This document shows, piece by piece, positions 63,548 through 64,000 of a stretch of 64,000 nucleotides of DNA. This DNA comes from Bacteroidales bacterium (GTDB taxonomy: Bacteria > Bacteroidota > Bacteroidia > Bacteroidales > Marinilabiliaceae), in assembly GCA_024401335.1 (NCBI GenBank), contig JAKSLH010000009.1, forward strand, positions 31,308 to 95,307. Direction: 5' to 3'. Numbering within the stretch: position 1 is the stretch's first letter; every line of letters begins with the position of its first letter. Position numbers and translations under genes: made by a program. Below the pieces are notes generated by a model, which worked only from the letters and a program-made list of their open reading frames with translations, had not been told where the DNA came from and made no database searches.

Positions 63548-64000
63548 TCACTCCACCTCTTTCACAAGGTACTCGTCGATGCCACGTATCGCATGGCTGA
63601 AGTTGACGCCTATGCAGACTATCTTCTTGCCGCTTGAACGGAATGGGTCGGCATAATGCTTCTCTTCTATCTGGTCGATGGCTTCCTGGGCTGACTTCTC
63701 GAATTTGAATTCCCAGATATATACATAGTCCGATGTCTCCATCGTCATATCGATACGACCTTCGCTCGTATGATATTCAGCTCTTGTATAGATGCCACAA
63801 AGCTGACTGACAATAAACATCACGTTCTGATAGTGGTTCTCAAGATCCTTGACAAGTTCGTATGGAGTGTTAGAGAAAAGAGTCTTGAGACGCTTCATGA
63901 AAGCATCGATATTGCCGGATTCTATGTCGCGAATGAAGTGCTGGACATTAAGTCCTGTATCACCCTTGGCTACTGACGTATAGTATGGCATCAGGTATCT
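63548..64000 (-). CDS. PD-(D/E)XK domain C-terminus of an AAA-ATPase-like/DUF1703 protein (5' part beyond window)
   Basis: The frame is open through the window edge (RYLMPYYT and onward), so this is the C-terminal 150 residues. It matches the PDDEXK_9 (DUF1703) domain found after an AAA-ATPase-like domain: MPYYTSVAKGDTGLNVQHF and MKRLKTLFSNTPYEL. The nuclease-like core is EGRIDMTMETSDYVYIWEFKF, with D and the ExK pair, then QIEEKHYADPF and IVCIGVNFSHAIRGIDEY. These proteins are abundant in multiple copies in Bacteroidales genomes; their function is unproven and may be DNA-related or mobile. Convergent to the macroglobulin gene, with 89 bp between the stops. Confidence 0.88.
   Translation of the reverse strand, partial: RYLMPYYTSVAKGDTGLNVQHFIRDIESGNIDAFMKRLKTLFSNTPYELVKDLENHYQNVMFIVSQLCGIYTRAEYHTSEGRIDMTMETSDYVYIWEFKFEKSAQEAIDQIEEKHYADPFRSSGKKIVCIGVNFSHAIRGIDEYLVKEVE

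Noticed and set aside
1-64000. tRNA or rRNA genes
   Set aside because: I looked for T-loop consensus and cloverleaf arms in the intergenic gaps and found none.

Overview
The window reads as a chromosomal segment of a Bacteroidales bacterium, most likely Prevotellaceae-like. The evidence is SusB-type GH97 and GH127/146 polysaccharide enzymes, an outer-membrane beta-barrel receptor with a carboxypeptidase-like N-terminal domain, type IX secretion (T9SS) C-terminal domains, Bacteroidota-type promoters (TAnnTTTG at -7), and the fusion of DAHP synthase with chorismate mutase. No rRNA, tRNA, CRISPR array or complete insertion sequence was seen.

Layout. (1) Positions 1-6500, AT-rich, all on the minus strand, are one end of a capsule/O-antigen cluster: Wzx flippase, acyltransferase, Wzy-like polymerase, GT4 glycosyltransferase and a cut-off polysaccharide pyruvyl transferase. 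The cluster edge carries debris of older genes, including a decayed N-terminus of a second flippase (6350-6501) and the C-terminal remnant of an unknown gene (5409-5558). (2) Positions 6510-12500 are a defence/stress-like island, also on the minus strand: a DUF4365-TPR putative nuclease, a SMC/ABC-type ATPase coupled by an ATGA overlap to a small PD-(D/E)XK-like protein, a Fic AMP-transferase and a RelA/SpoT alarmone synthetase. (3) Positions 12882-29286 hold a secreted CotH-kinase protein, an orphan HigA antitoxin, GH94 cellobiose phosphorylase, an outer-membrane receptor, prs, a lipoprotein, a candidate small RNA, GH127/146 arabinofuranosidase and two coupled exported proteins.

(4) Positions 29530-46943 are largely housekeeping: valS, an EamA exporter, mscL, the operon pheA-aminotransferase-DAHPS/CM-tyrA, DUF486, mltF, galM, rlmD, a TPR-SpoIIE phosphatase and GH97. 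In front of pheA I read an attenuator that does not appear in ordinary gene calls: a 26-residue leader peptide with five Phe and four Tyr codons, a terminator hairpin, and a 7-bp competing pairing. It fits control of the Phe/Tyr operon by charged tRNA. (5) Positions 47099-64000 hold a lipoprotein beta-carbonic anhydrase, an array of twelve perfect 11-bp repeats, manA, a 2274-residue T9SS cargo with an internal duplication of about 795 residues, a MATE exporter, an alpha-2-macroglobulin lacking its thioester cysteine, and the end of a PD-(D/E)XK ATPase.

The items most worth pursuing are the Phe/Tyr attenuator, the ATPase/PD-(D/E)XK pair, the promoter-to-terminator small RNA at about 23780-23876, the duplicated giant secreted protein, and the evidence for past replacement of the capsule flippase.
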